64,000 bases of DNA from contig NZ_CP061316.1 of assembly GCF_018688335.1 (NCBI RefSeq), forward strand, positions 124,001-188,000. The letters are read 5' to 3'. Within the stretch, counting starts at the first letter, position 1, and each line of letters starts with the position of its first letter. The position numbers were made by a program, and so were the translations under genes. The notes below the pieces were generated by a model that saw nothing but the letters and a program-made list of their open reading frames with translations, ran no database searches and had not been told where the DNA came from. Shown in pieces: positions 8,783 to 18,299 of the stretch. This DNA comes from Polynucleobacter sp. AP-Jannik-300A-C4 (GTDB lineage: Bacteria; Pseudomonadota; Gammaproteobacteria; Burkholderiales; Burkholderiaceae).

Positions 8783-9805
8783 TTAATGTTGGGTTGCTGC
8801 TACAAATTGGTCTAGCTTATGGCGGGCAGCGCCAGAAGTAATGGCTGCTTGGGCCATCTGAATGCCACTAGCAATGCTAGGAGCTACATCTGCGACATAG
8901 AGTACAGCGCCAGCGTTAAGGCAAACAATATCGCTCGCTGGGCCAGGAGTTTTATTGAGTACATCTAAAACAATGGCTTTAGATTCTTCAGCATCAGCCA
9001 CCTTAAAGCTATTGGTCGGCGCAGTGTTCAAGCCAAAGTCTTTTGGATGAATCTCATATTCACGAACCTGGCCATCTTTTAATTCACCTACGAGCGTAGG
9101 ACCTTCTAAAGAAATCTCATCTAAACCATCACGTCCATAGACGACGAGTGCGTGGTCCATACCCATGGCTTGCAATACACGTGCTTGGATGCCGACTAAG
9201 TCAGCATGAAAGACACCCATCAGAATACGCTTGGCATCTGCCGGGTTCGTGAGTGGACCTAGGATATTGAATATCGTGCGCACACCCAAATCTTTGCGAA
9301 TCGGTACGACATTTTTCATTGCGGGGTGATGATTCGGAGCAAACATAAATCCAGCTCCTACTTCTGAAATACATTTCGCTACTTGTTCTGGGGAAAGCGA
9401 TAGCTTTACACCTAGGGACTCCAGAATATCTGCGCTACCCGATTTACTACTGACGCTGCGGTTACCATGCTTAGCAATTTTGGCTCCGGCAGCTGCCGCC
9501 ACAAACATGGCAGCAGTAGAGATGTTAAAGGTATGGGCGCCATCGCCACCAGTACCAACTACATCGACTAAATTTTTTCTATCCTCAACAATTACTGGGG
9601 TGGCAAATTCCCGCATGACTTGAGCTGCTGCAGCAATTTCACCAACAGTCTCTTTCTTGGTACGTAGGGCAACGAGCAGTCCTGCAACTAAAGTTGGCGG
9701 CATCTCACCACTCATAATTAGACGCATCATGGCAGTCATCTCATCATGAAAGAGCTCGCGATGTTCAATGCAACGTTGCAATGCTTGCTGAGGAGTAATA
9801 GGCAT
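8783..9805 (-). CDS. trpD: Anthranilate phosphoribosyltransferase
   Basis: A 340-residue enzyme transferring phosphoribose from PRPP to anthranilate. The PRPP-binding motif [14 protein letters not shown], the [15 protein letters not shown] block (anthranilate and phosphate contacts) and the GPLTNPA segment are all present and the length is normal. The gene lies between trpG and trpC with gaps of 23 and 11 bases, consistent with one operon. It is a single-function TrpD, not fused to TrpG. Confidence 0.97.
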   Translation of the reverse strand: MPITPQQALQRCIEHRELFHDEMTAMMRLIMSGEMPPTLVAGLLVALRTKKETVGEIAAAAQVMREFATPVIVEDRKNLVDVVGTGGDGAHTFNISTAAMFVAAAAGAKIAKHGNRSVSSKSGSADILESLGVKLSLSPEQVAKCISEVGAGFMFAPNHHPAMKNVVPIRKDLGVRTIFNILGPLTNPADAKRILMGVFHADLVGIQARVLQAMGMDHALVVYGRDGLDEISLEGPTLVGELKDGQVREYEIHPKDFGLNTAPTNSFKVADAEESKAIVLDVLNKTPGPASDIVCLNAGAVLYVADVAPSIASGIQMAQAAITSGAARHKLDQFVAATQH

Positions 9806-9828
9806 AGAGCTTCTTAGAATACTTTTGG

Positions 9829-10395
9829 TTATTTTGCTTGGAGAAAATTCTTGAGCAGTGCATGGCCATGCTCAGAAAGAGTGGACTCAGGATGAAATTG
9901 CACGCCTTCTACTGCGAGCTCTTTATGGCGTACACCCATGATTTCGCCATCGGAAGATGTGGCAGTCACTTCGAGTGCTGCTGGCAACGAACTCTTTTCA
10001 ATGGCCAAAGAGTGATAACGCGTCACCTTAAATGGATTTGGTAAGTCTTTGAAAACGCCAACACCAGTATGGTGAATATCATCTGTTTTGCCATGCATTA
10101 CTTTTTGGGCGCGAATAATCTTGCCGCCGAATGCTTCACCTATTGCTTGGTGGCCTAGACATACTCCCAGAATTGGAATTTGTCCGGCATAGCGTTGAAT
10201 CGTAGCCACTGAAATCCCTGCTTCTGCCGGACTACAAGGTCCTGGTGAAATACAAATACGTGCGGGACTGATTTTGGCAATCTCATCAACCAAAATTTCG
10301 TCATTACGGAAAACCTTTACCTCTTCACCTAGTTCTGCAAAATACTGAACCAGGTTATAGGTGAATGAATCGTAGTTATCAATCATGAGGAGCAT
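9829..10395 (-). CDS. trpG: Anthranilate synthase component II (glutamine amidotransferase)
   Basis: A 188-residue class I glutamine amidotransferase that supplies ammonia to TrpE. The catalytic triad is Cys79 in [15 protein letters not shown], and His168 and Glu170 in VQFHPE. The N-terminus [19 protein letters not shown] is the family signature, which supports the ATG at 10395 even though it overlaps the end of trpE by 17 bases. In many bacteria the same subunit also serves PabB in folate synthesis; no pabB is nearby, so a shared role cannot be judged. Confidence 0.97.
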   Translation of the reverse strand: MLLMIDNYDSFTYNLVQYFAELGEEVKVFRNDEILVDEIAKISPARICISPGPCSPAEAGISVATIQRYAGQIPILGVCLGHQAIGEAFGGKIIRAQKVMHGKTDDIHHTGVGVFKDLPNPFKVTRYHSLAIEKSSLPAALEVTATSSDGEIMGVRHKELAVEGVQFHPESTLSEHGHALLKNFLQAK

Positions 10396-11884
10396 CGAGT
10401 CCTCCTTGTACTAAATCAGCTGCCATTAACACTGCACGTGCCTTAGCTTCAGTTTCTTTCCACTCGGCGGTGGGGTCGGAGTCTGCTACTACACCAGCAC
10501 CAGCTTGGGAGTGCAATACACCATCACGAATCACGCCAGTACGAATAGCGATGGCCACATCCATATCGCCAGAGAAGGAAAGATAGCCAACTGCACCTCC
10601 GTAAACACCGCGTTTCACAATTTCCATCTCATCAATAATTTCCATCGCCCGAATCTTTGGGGCGCCCGATAAGGTACCGGCAGGGAAGGTTGCGCGTAGA
10701 ACATCCATATTGCTCATATTGTCTAGTAATTCACCTTCAACTGAGCTGACTATGTGTTGGACATGGGAATATTTTTCGATTGACATCGAATCAGTCACTT
10801 TGACAGTGCCTGTCTTTGCGATGCGACCCACATCATTGCGAGCTAGGTCAATCAACATGACATGTTCGGCAATTTCTTTTGGATCGGCAAGTAATTCTGT
10901 AGCAAGACGCTCATCTTCTTCGGGTGTTGCGCCACGAGGGCGTGTGCCCGCTAGAGGGCGAATTGTCACAATCTTCTGACTCTCGCGCTGCTCTTGACGA
11001 ACCAAGATCTCTGGTGATGAGCCCACTACCTGCAAATCACCAAAGTCATAGAAGTACATATACGGCGATGGATTCAGGGAGCGAAGTGCTCGGTAGAGGG
11101 CGAGCGGTGAATCTGTGAATGGCTTGCTAATGCGCTGGCCAATCACTACCTGCATGCAATCGCCAGCCAAAATATATTCTTTGGTTTTGAGAACAGCATT
11201 TTCAAAATCAGCTGCCTTGAACTTACGGATCAACTCTGTTTTGGTGCTCGGCAATGAAGCAGGCATGCTTACAGGTTTGCTTAAGCAAGCAAGCAATTCT
11301 TTTAATCGAGCTTGAGCCTTTTCAAAGCTATCTGTGTCGCTGGTGTCTGCGTAGACAATTAAATAAATACGACCTGCAACGTTATCAATCACTGCCAACT
11401 CTTCAGTCAACATTAATTGGATATCTGGCACACCCAATTCATCTGGCAACTTGTGTTTTGCTAAGCGAGATTCAATATAGCGAACTGTGTCATAACCAAA
11501 GTAGCCTGCAAGCCCGCCACAGAAGCGTGGGAGCCCAGGTTGAACCGCCACCTTGAAGCGCTTGAAATAAGCATCAACAAAGTCGAGTGGATTGTCGTGA
11601 TTGGTTTCAATGACTTTGTCATTGAATAAAACTTCAGTCAGTGGTGCCGTTGGTGTGCCAACCGTTCTTAAAACAGTTTTAGCGGGCAGGCCAATGAAAG
11701 AGAAGCGACCAAAGCGCTCGCCACCTAAAACAGACTCAAGTAGGTAAGTATTCTTTTGTCCAAATGCTTGAGTGAGTTTGACGTATAGTGAGAGCGGAGT
11801 CTCTAGGTCAGCTAAAACTTCTTTGACCAATGGAATGCGATTGAAACCCTGTTTTGCTAGGGCTAAAAATTCTTCGTGCTGCAT
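10379..11884 (-). CDS. trpE: Anthranilate synthase component I
   Basis: A 501-residue chorismate-utilising enzyme forming anthranilate with TrpG. The N-terminal half includes the tryptophan feedback site region [18 protein letters not shown], where the LLES motif is typical of Trp-inhibited TrpE. The C-terminal chorismate-binding domain shows [34 protein letters not shown] and [13 protein letters not shown]. The start shares one base with the rpe stop (TAATG) and the 3' end overlaps trpG. I see no leader peptide or attenuator in front of the gene, since rpe abuts it directly. Confidence 0.97.
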   Translation of the reverse strand: MQHEEFLALAKQGFNRIPLVKEVLADLETPLSLYVKLTQAFGQKNTYLLESVLGGERFGRFSFIGLPAKTVLRTVGTPTAPLTEVLFNDKVIETNHDNPLDFVDAYFKRFKVAVQPGLPRFCGGLAGYFGYDTVRYIESRLAKHKLPDELGVPDIQLMLTEELAVIDNVAGRIYLIVYADTSDTDSFEKAQARLKELLACLSKPVSMPASLPSTKTELIRKFKAADFENAVLKTKEYILAGDCMQVVIGQRISKPFTDSPLALYRALRSLNPSPYMYFYDFGDLQVVGSSPEILVRQEQRESQKIVTIRPLAGTRPRGATPEEDERLATELLADPKEIAEHVMLIDLARNDVGRIAKTGTVKVTDSMSIEKYSHVQHIVSSVEGELLDNMSNMDVLRATFPAGTLSGAPKIRAMEIIDEMEIVKRGVYGGAVGYLSFSGDMDVAIAIRTGVIRDGVLHSQAGAGVVADSDPTAEWKETEAKARAVLMAADLVQGGLDAPHD

Positions 11885-12609
11885 TACGATTTTCCTGACA
11901 TCGCTAGTTCTGCGCGCATCGCTTTAATTACGTCAGCATAATTTTCTTTGCCAAAGATTGCGGAGCCAGCAACAAAAGTATCTGCACCAGCCTTAGCTAC
12001 TTCTGCAATGTTATCGACTTTAATGCCGCCATCTACCTCTAAGCGAATGTGTCGACCAGTCTCTTCTTGATAGCGATCTAGTCGTGCACGAACTTGAGCA
12101 ATCTTATTCAGAGTACTTGGAATAAATGACTGCCCACCAAAGCCTGGATTCACAGACATTAGCAAAACGAGATCGAGTAGTTCTAGGGTGTGATCTAAGT
12201 GATGCAGTGGTGTTGCAGGATTTAACACTAGCCCTGCCTGGCATCCTTGGTCACGAATTAAATTAATAGTGCGATCCACATGAGGGCTCGCCTCTGGGTG
12301 AAAGCTAATGAGGTTTGCCCCAGCTTTTGCAAAATCAGGAATGAGGCGGTCGACAGGTTCAACCATTAAGTGAACGTCGATCATGGCTGGTTTGCCATTT
12401 TTTGTGGCGTGTGGACGAATTGCCTCGCAAACCAAAGGTCCAATAGTGAGGTTTGGAACGTAATGGTTGTCCATCACATCAAAGTGAATCCAGTCTGCTC
12501 CAGCCAAGAGAACATCTTGTACTTCTTTGCCCAGGCAAGCAAAGTCAGCCGACAAAATGGAGGGTGCGATGACAAACTGGCTATTTGAAGGTGATTTCTG
12601 GCTATCCAT
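11884..12609 (-). CDS. rpe: Ribulose-phosphate 3-epimerase
   Basis: A 241-residue (beta/alpha)8 barrel that interconverts ribulose 5-phosphate and xylulose 5-phosphate in the pentose phosphate pathway. Family motifs are [30 protein letters not shown] with the metal and acid residues, [18 protein letters not shown] and LEVDGGI followed by AGSAIFG. It heads the leftward unit and overlaps trpE by one base, a common betaproteobacterial arrangement in which pentose phosphate and tryptophan genes are transcribed together. The phosphoglycolate phosphatase gene often found between rpe and trpE is absent. Confidence 0.96.
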   Translation of the reverse strand: MDSQKSPSNSQFVIAPSILSADFACLGKEVQDVLLAGADWIHFDVMDNHYVPNLTIGPLVCEAIRPHATKNGKPAMIDVHLMVEPVDRLIPDFAKAGANLISFHPEASPHVDRTINLIRDQGCQAGLVLNPATPLHHLDHTLELLDLVLLMSVNPGFGGQSFIPSTLNKIAQVRARLDRYQEETGRHIRLEVDGGIKVDNIAEVAKAGADTFVAGSAIFGKENYADVIKAMRAELAMSGKS

Positions 12610-12640
12610 CCCTAGATTCTAGCTTGCAGTTGGCCTTAGG

Positions 12641-13033
12641 ATGGAGCAGAATTCGAGCATGAATCCTCGCGAAATCAGCATTACGGTCAAAACCCAGTAT
12701 TTGCCCGACCAGTCTGACCCCGATAACCGCCAGTTTGCGTTCGCGTATACCGTTACTATTCGCAATACCGGTACGGCAAGTATTCAGCTCATTGCCCGCC
12801 ATTGGTTCATTACTGATGGGGATAATGATGTTCAGGAGGTGCGTGGCCTGGGGGTTGTAGGGCAACAGCCACTTCTGCGGGCGGGTGAGCAGTTTGAATA
12901 CACCAGCTGGGCAACTTTACCGACCCCGGCCGGCACGATGCGCGGAGAGTACTTCTGTGTGACCGAGGAGGCTCAGTTTTTCCAGGCCCCCATCCCCGAA
13001 TTTGCCCTAGTGATGCCGAGAACCTTGCACTAG
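12641..13033 (+). CDS. apaG: Co2+/Mg2+ efflux protein ApaG
   Basis: A 130-residue single-domain protein with a fibronectin III-like beta sandwich. Conserved features are the VKTQYLPDQSDPD start, FAYTVTIRNTG, ARHWFITDGDN, VRGLGVVGQQPLL and GTMRGEYFCVTEEAQFF. The biochemical role is not settled; the family is linked to divalent cation tolerance, and eukaryotic relatives are F-box protein domains. It diverges from rpe with 31 bases between starts. An internal Met at residue 7 is an alternative start. Confidence 0.93.
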   Translation: MEQNSSMNPREISITVKTQYLPDQSDPDNRQFAFAYTVTIRNTGTASIQLIARHWFITDGDNDVQEVRGLGVVGQQPLLRAGEQFEYTSWATLPTPAGTMRGEYFCVTEEAQFFQAPIPEFALVMPRTLH

Positions 13034-13047
13034 GCTCTCAAAAAACA

Positions 13048-13161
13048 CTATTTTTTGCCCTTACCTGTCCAAAGGACAATAAAGAGCAGGAGAGCTAGAG
13101 CAATGCCCCCCTCCACAGCAAACAAGATCATGGGGTATTCATCGAGTAAATTGGCAATCAT
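13048..13161 (-). CDS. Possible 37-residue single-pass membrane protein
   Basis: A short reading frame beginning MIANLLDEYPMILF, with one strongly hydrophobic segment (about residues 11-31) and a basic tail WTGKGKK, the make-up expected of a small inner-membrane protein. An upstream in-frame ATG at 13236 would give 62 residues but lies inside mltA. The favoured ATG forms a CATG palindrome with the mltA start on the other strand, so both genes would begin at the same four bases. No good ribosome binding site is visible. Low confidence; it may be a chance frame. Confidence 0.35.
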   Translation of the reverse strand: MIANLLDEYPMILFAVEGGIALALLLFIVLWTGKGKK

Positions 13162-14314
13162 GATTTCTATATCCAGATTAATTAGTCGCAACACTACTTC
13201 ACGCATTCTTATTTGCAGTGTATTCGTTATCAGCATCGTCAGCTTATTGACTGCTTGCTCTATACCTTCGACTCGTGGATCTGGTTATCGCTCCAGTGGA
13301 AACGCCCCATCTCCTTACAACTCTCCGATCGCTAGCTTTCAATCTGCTTCGTGGCAAGACTTGCCTGGTTGGCAAGGGGATGATTTAACGCAGGCTTGGC
13401 CGGCTTGGCTCAAGAGTTGTGATGGCTTGCGTAAGCGCGGTAGTGAGATTAATTGGCGCCAGGTTTGCGCCCAAGCTAATAATGTTTCAGGGCGAGATGG
13501 ACGTGCTATTCGCCAATATTTCGAGGGGAATTTTCAAGTATACGAAGTGCGTAATAACGCCACTGGCAAAGATTCTGGATTGATAACGGGTTATTACGAG
13601 CCCGTTATGAATGGCTCGCAGACTCGAACTGCTACTTATACCGTTCCCTTATACGGTCTTCCAAAGGCTTGGAGAGGTTCTAAGCCAAATCCTGCACCAG
13701 CGCGTGCAGAGCTGATGAGTTCTGGAGTGCTGAAGGGTTCTGAAATAGCCTGGGTACAGGATCCTGTCGCCGCTGCATTTATGCAAATCCAAGGCTCCGG
13801 AAAAATTCGTTTAGAAGATGGGCGCGTATTGCGACTTGGTTATGCCGGTACCAATGACCAGCCCTTTAAGTCTTTTGCGCAGTGGTTGCTAGACCGTAAA
13901 GAAATTAATCGCAGTCAGGCTACTATGCAGGGCATTAGTGCGTGGGCTAAACGTAATCCAGGCCAAGTAGAGGAGATGCTCAATGCCAATCCTCGCTTTG
14001 TATTCTTTAAAGAGTTGCAAGGTAATGTTAGTGCTGATCTGGGTCCTAATGGCGCATTGGGTGTGCCTTTAACAGCAGAGCGCAGCATTGCTATTGATTT
14101 GAAAGCGATGCCTTTGGGCGCCCCGGTATTTTTGAGTACGACTAGACCTTTGAGTAGTCAAACCTTACAAAAATTAGTGATGGCGCAAGATACAGGTAAA
14201 GCCATTGTAGGCGGGGTGCGAGCAGATTACTATTGGGGATCAGGGGATGCTGCAGGTGAATTAGCTGGACGTATGAAGCAAGATGGCAAGATGTGGTTAT
14301 TGTTGCCGCGCTAA
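13160..14314 (+). CDS. mltA: Membrane-bound lytic murein transglycosylase A (lipoprotein)
   Basis: A 384-residue lytic transglycosylase of the MltA/3D family that cleaves peptidoglycan between MurNAc and GlcNAc. The start at 13160 gives a clear lipoprotein signal: basic n-region, hydrophobic core and lipobox LLTAC with Cys33. The next residues, SIPS, fit outer membrane sorting. The MltA domain includes TGYYEPVMNGS and the YAGTNDQPFKS segment. The C-terminal 3D domain has MAQDTGKAIVGGVRADYYWG, with the family Asp residues. An in-frame ATG at 13055 would add 35 residues with no signal-like character. Followed after 24 bases by an unrelated enoyl-CoA hydratase gene. Confidence 0.92.
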   Translation: MISISRLISRNTTSRILICSVFVISIVSLLTACSIPSTRGSGYRSSGNAPSPYNSPIASFQSASWQDLPGWQGDDLTQAWPAWLKSCDGLRKRGSEINWRQVCAQANNVSGRDGRAIRQYFEGNFQVYEVRNNATGKDSGLITGYYEPVMNGSQTRTATYTVPLYGLPKAWRGSKPNPAPARAELMSSGVLKGSEIAWVQDPVAAAFMQIQGSGKIRLEDGRVLRLGYAGTNDQPFKSFAQWLLDRKEINRSQATMQGISAWAKRNPGQVEEMLNANPRFVFFKELQGNVSADLGPNGALGVPLTAERSIAIDLKAMPLGAPVFLSTTRPLSSQTLQKLVMAQDTGKAIVGGVRADYYWGSGDAAGELAGRMKQDGKMWLLLPR

Positions 14315-14338
14315 ACAAATCATTTTTGAAAGAGATCG

Positions 14339-15115
14339 ATGACTTACAACACCATATTGACTGAAGTGGATGGCAAGGTTGCCATCATTACCCTCAATCG
14401 CCCGCAAGTATTAAATGCTTTGAACGATGAGTTAATGGATGAATTAGGTGCAGCGCTATTGAGTTTTGATGCGGATGACAATATTGGCTGCATCATTGTG
14501 ACTGGTAGTGAAAAGGCATTTGCTGCTGGTGCGGATATTGCGACGATGGCGAAATATGGATTTGCCGACGTCTATCGCGGTGACTTTATCTCTCGTAATT
14601 GGGAAGAGATTAGAAAAGTACGTAAGCCAGTGATTGCAGCGGTATCTGGCTATGCCCTTGGAGGCGGATGTGAGTTGGCCATGATGTGCGACACCATCAT
14701 GGCTGCTGAGAGCGCTAAGTTTGCACAACCAGAAGTGAAGTTGGGAATTATTCCTGGCGCAGGTGGCACACAACGTTTGCCACGCGCTGTTTCAAAAGCA
14801 AAAGCAATGGACTTAGCATTGACGGGTCGCATGATGGACGCTACTGAGGCTGAGCGCTCCGGCCTAGTTGCTCGCATTTTTCCTCAAGCGGATTTCCTAA
14901 AAGAAGTCAAAGCAATTGCCAAGACGATTGCGGACATGCCATTACTGACTGCAATGATGGTGAAAGAAGCAATTAATACTGCTTATGAAACTACGCTCTC
15001 AGAAGGCATTCATTTTGAACGTCGTTTATTCCACTCTTGCTTTGCAACAAACGATCAAAAAGAAGGTATGGCAGCTTTTATAGAAAAGCGTCCAGCAAAA
15101 TTTACGAACTCGTAA
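14339..15115 (+). CDS. Enoyl-CoA hydratase
   Basis: A 258-residue crotonase-family enzyme adding water across trans-2-enoyl-CoA. The oxyanion-hole segments AFAAGADI (61-67) and SGYALGGG (103-110) are clear. Both catalytic glutamates are present: Glu112 in [11 protein letters not shown] and Glu132 in [16 protein letters not shown]. Presence of both favours a true hydratase over an isomerase. It resembles the short-chain FadB1/PaaF type. It stands alone between mltA and a convergent amidohydrolase, so its pathway (fatty acid, amino acid or aromatic degradation) is not told by neighbours. Confidence 0.92.
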   Translation: MTYNTILTEVDGKVAIITLNRPQVLNALNDELMDELGAALLSFDADDNIGCIIVTGSEKAFAAGADIATMAKYGFADVYRGDFISRNWEEIRKVRKPVIAAVSGYALGGGCELAMMCDTIMAAESAKFAQPEVKLGIIPGAGGTQRLPRAVSKAKAMDLALTGRMMDATEAERSGLVARIFPQADFLKEVKAIAKTIADMPLLTAMMVKEAINTAYETTLSEGIHFERRLFHSCFATNDQKEGMAAFIEKRPAKFTNS

Positions 15116-15137
15116 AAAAATATACTGCTAGGCTGAA

Positions 15138-16331
15138 TTATTTTTCTAAGTAGCGTTGAGCTAGCTTGACCCAGTAGCTGACGCCCACTGGAATCAGTGC
15201 GTCATTGAAGTCATAAGAAGGGTTGTGAAGATGGCATGGGCCCATACCGTGACCTACTGCTCGGTGATCACCATCACCATTGCCTAGGAATACATAGCAA
15301 CCTGGTTTCTCCAGCAGCATAAATGCAAAGTCCTCTGCGCCCATCGTGGGGTCGATTGAGGTATTGACGTTTTGTGCACCAACTAATTCGCTCATCACTT
15401 CACTGGCAAATTCAACTTCCTTATCATGGTTAATGAGCGGAGGGTAGTTTCGAGCAAAACTGATTTCTGCTTGGCAGTCAAATGCACTTGCTACGTTATG
15501 AGAAATTTCTCGTAAACGTTGCTCAATTAAATCTAGCACTTCGATGGTGAATGTGCGAACGGTTCCGCCGATAAATGCACTATCCGGAATGACGTTGCTC
15601 GTCTCGCCCGCATGAAACTGCGTAACTGATAACACCGCTGCATCCACAGGACGTTTATTGCGTGTAATGATGCTTTGTAATGCTTGTACAACTTGAGCGC
15701 CTGCAAGTACTGGATCAGCACTGTTATGCGGCAAGGCAGCGTGACCACCTTTGCCGCGAACGATGATTTCAAAAGAGTTGCTGGAAGCCATCATGGGGCC
15801 AGAGGTCACGCCAAAATGCCCTTCAGCAAGCCCTGGCCAGTTGTGTAGACCAAAAACAGCATCACAAGGAAATTGCTTGAAGAGCCCATCGTTAATCATT
15901 TCTTGCGCACCAGCACCACCTTCTTCTGCTGGCTGAAAAATGAAAATGACTGTGCCTTTGAATTCGCGATGATTGGACAGATATTGAGCAGCACCTAAGA
16001 GCATTGCTGTATGACCATCATGCCCACAGGCATGCATCTTGCCGGGATTCTTTGAAGTGTGTTCAAAGGTGTTGTGTTCTTGTAATGGCAGTGCATCCAT
16101 GTCGGCACGCAAACCAATCATCTTGCCTTGACCTAAGTCACCATCAAGCTTGCCAACCACCCCCGTTTTGCCAAGGCCACGATAAACCGTGATTCCCCAA
16201 CTCGAAAGTGCTTCAGCTACAAGATCAGATGTGCGGTTTTCTTCAAAGCGTAATTCTGGATGCGCATGAATATTGCGACGAATTTCTTGGATAGCTGATG
16301 CGGAATCGATGATTTCTGGAAGTAATCGCAT
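15138..16331 (-). CDS. M20-family amidohydrolase (hippurate hydrolase/aminoacylase-like)
   Basis: A 397-residue M20D-type metal-dependent amidohydrolase. The metal-binding residues appear in MHACGHDGHTAM (Cys102, His104), QPAEEGGAGAQ (Glu136/137) and FGLHNWPGL, with the late His in MGPCHLHNPSYDFND. This is the HipO/AmaA/IAA-amidohydrolase layout, which removes N-acyl groups from amino acids. The substrate cannot be chosen from sequence. A dimerisation lid domain fills about residues 180-290. It is read leftwards, 20 bases upstream of bioD, and could share transcription with it only by readthrough. Confidence 0.9.
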   Translation of the reverse strand: MRLLPEIIDSASAIQEIRRNIHAHPELRFEENRTSDLVAEALSSWGITVYRGLGKTGVVGKLDGDLGQGKMIGLRADMDALPLQEHNTFEHTSKNPGKMHACGHDGHTAMLLGAAQYLSNHREFKGTVIFIFQPAEEGGAGAQEMINDGLFKQFPCDAVFGLHNWPGLAEGHFGVTSGPMMASSNSFEIIVRGKGGHAALPHNSADPVLAGAQVVQALQSIITRNKRPVDAAVLSVTQFHAGETSNVIPDSAFIGGTVRTFTIEVLDLIEQRLREISHNVASAFDCQAEISFARNYPPLINHDKEVEFASEVMSELVGAQNVNTSIDPTMGAEDFAFMLLEKPGCYVFLGNGDGDHRAVGHGMGPCHLHNPSYDFNDALIPVGVSYWVKLAQRYLEK

Positions 16332-16350
16332 AGCTTCATCTTATCTGAAT

Positions 16351-17073
16351 TTACTCGGGAAGTTTTATATGCTCCGCAGCAAATCGTAATGACTCTATGG
16401 AGTAGGGGGCATTTTCCGGTTTCTGAAGCTGCTGAAGAAGGGTGGGAATAACACCTAAAAATGGTGCAAAAATCCGGTCTTTTAGCGTTTGAATATTTTC
16501 TTCCAGAAGAGGCATCTCCTCTGAAAGCGTATTCGCTACCCAGCCGGCAATTGTTAACTGACGAGACTGAATTGCTTCACAAGTCAGTAGGGCGTGATTA
16601 ATGCAGCCTAAACGCATACCTACAACGAGGATGACAGGTAAATCCATTGCTTGAGCGAGATCCCCCAAATCTTCCTGTTCATTTAAGGGAACTAAAAATC
16701 CACCCGCTCCCTCAACAACAACCGCCTCAAATTTTTGATTTAGTGAATGCAGGTCACCCAAGATAATGGTGGAATCTAGGTAGATATCATTTGCTTTGGC
16801 AACAAGATGGGGCGCTGCCGCTTGATCGAGAATGTAAGGAGAAAGGCTTTGTTCTTGAGCATTTAATCCTGAAGCAATACGTAAAGTCTCTAAGTCCTCG
16901 TTGAATTTTTGACCGCTAGCATTCACATAAGTTCCGGCAACGACAGGTTTAAAGCCGACTGCGCTGATACCTGTTTCTCTCAGTTTCAGAATGAGTGCGC
17001 CGGCAACTAAAGTTTTGCCAATCTCAGTATCGGTGCCCGTTATAAAAAAGCCAGTAGAGGCATTGATCGTCAT
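16351..17073 (-). CDS. bioD: Dethiobiotin synthetase
   Basis: A 240-residue ATP-dependent carboxylase closing the ureido ring of dethiobiotin from diaminopelargonate and CO2. The P-loop GTDTEIGKT is at residues 13-21, GFKPVVAG follows with the catalytic Lys, and VVEGAGGFLVPL is the family motif. The start overlaps the end of bioF by four bases (ATGA), and bioF overlaps bioA in the same way, making bioA-bioF-bioD one translationally coupled operon. Confidence 0.95.
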   Translation of the reverse strand: MTINASTGFFITGTDTEIGKTLVAGALILKLRETGISAVGFKPVVAGTYVNASGQKFNEDLETLRIASGLNAQEQSLSPYILDQAAAPHLVAKANDIYLDSTIILGDLHSLNQKFEAVVVEGAGGFLVPLNEQEDLGDLAQAMDLPVILVVGMRLGCINHALLTCEAIQSRQLTIAGWVANTLSEEMPLLEENIQTLKDRIFAPFLGVIPTLLQQLQKPENAPYSIESLRFAAEHIKLPE

Positions 17074-18299
17074 GAATTACTCTCTACGTTTTTCTCAATA
17101 GACTTCAATGTCTTAATCAGCTCACGTAAGTCATCAGCGCTGTGGTTTGCGGAAAAGGTAATACGCAATCGAGAGCTACCAACTGGGACGGTGGGTGGAC
17201 GGATTGCAGGGATCCAATAACCTGCTTCATCTAAGAGTTTGGCTGCCGCTAATGCGTTGGCATTACTTCCTAAAATCACTGGCTGAATAGGGGTAGAAGA
17301 AGGAGTTTTTTCCCATCGTGAGAAGGTCATTTCCTCATTCCAAATCTGAATCAACTTATTGAGTTGTTTACGACGCGCAATGCCTTCATCACCTTCGATC
17401 AATTCAAGGCTGCTGAGTAAAGTGTGAGCAATTGCCGGTGGTGTAGCCGTGCTGTAGATATAAGGGCGTCCCTTTTGGATGAGCCACTCAATAAACGGTT
17501 CAGCTGCACAAATAAAAGCACCACTCACACCGGCTGCTTTGCCAAGTGTGCCGACATAAATAATCCGTTCTGAATGCACGCCCGCTTGCTCCAAAATACC
17601 ATGGCCTTGTTCGCCGAGCACGCCAAATCCATGAGCATCATCGATCATTAAGAGTGCATCGTATTGTTCGGCAATATGCAGTAGTTTTTCTACGGGTGCA
17701 ATATCCCCATCCATACTGAAGACACCATCGACCACAATCAATTTGAGTGGGTGGACATCTTGCTTTAAAGATTCCTCTAGCGAATCGAGATTTTGGTGGT
17801 CAAACAAAGTGACCTGAGCTTTGGTTTGTGCGCTAGCCAAACGAACACCATCGATCAAGGAAGCATGATTGAGTTTCGCTGAGTAAATGCTGGCCTGACC
17901 CTGCTCAGCAAGCCTAGAAATTCCAGTAATGGCGTTGATGTTTGCAAGATATCCGGTACTGAAGAAGAGCGCTCTCGCATTAGGGATATGTTTACTTTCA
18001 CAGGCGGTTAATTTTTTTTCAAGCAACTCGTGTGCAATGCTATGGCCGCTAATTAAATGCGATGCGCCGCTACCAACCCCGTATAGTTTTGCGCCTTCTG
18101 CAAGTGCAGAAACCAATTCAGGATGATTTGCTAGTCCCAAATAGTCATTGCTACAAAATGCTTTCAGTTCTCGCTGACCAACGCGAGCTCTCGTGTCACA
18201 GGGTGACTCGGTTGTGCGCAGTTTGCGTCTCAGCAATTGCTTATCTAAGTCAGCAATCTGGTGATCTGCCATATTGCGAGCTGTAAATAGTTTACTCAT
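17070..18299 (-). CDS. bioF: 8-amino-7-oxononanoate synthase
   Basis: A 409-residue PLP enzyme of the alpha-oxoamine synthase family that condenses pimeloyl-ACP (or -CoA) with L-alanine. Visible motifs are CSNDYLGLANHPE, GSGASHLISGH, the PLP-ring Asp segment MIDDAHGFGVLG, and YVGTLGKAAGVSGAF, whose Lys forms the Schiff base. It is coupled to bioA and bioD by four-base overlaps at both ends. Confidence 0.95.
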   Translation of the reverse strand: MSKLFTARNMADHQIADLDKQLLRRKLRTTESPCDTRARVGQRELKAFCSNDYLGLANHPELVSALAEGAKLYGVGSGASHLISGHSIAHELLEKKLTACESKHIPNARALFFSTGYLANINAITGISRLAEQGQASIYSAKLNHASLIDGVRLASAQTKAQVTLFDHQNLDSLEESLKQDVHPLKLIVVDGVFSMDGDIAPVEKLLHIAEQYDALLMIDDAHGFGVLGEQGHGILEQAGVHSERIIYVGTLGKAAGVSGAFICAAEPFIEWLIQKGRPYIYSTATPPAIAHTLLSSLELIEGDEGIARRKQLNKLIQIWNEEMTFSRWEKTPSSTPIQPVILGSNANALAAAKLLDEAGYWIPAIRPPTVPVGSSRLRITFSANHSADDLRELIKTLKSIEKNVESNS

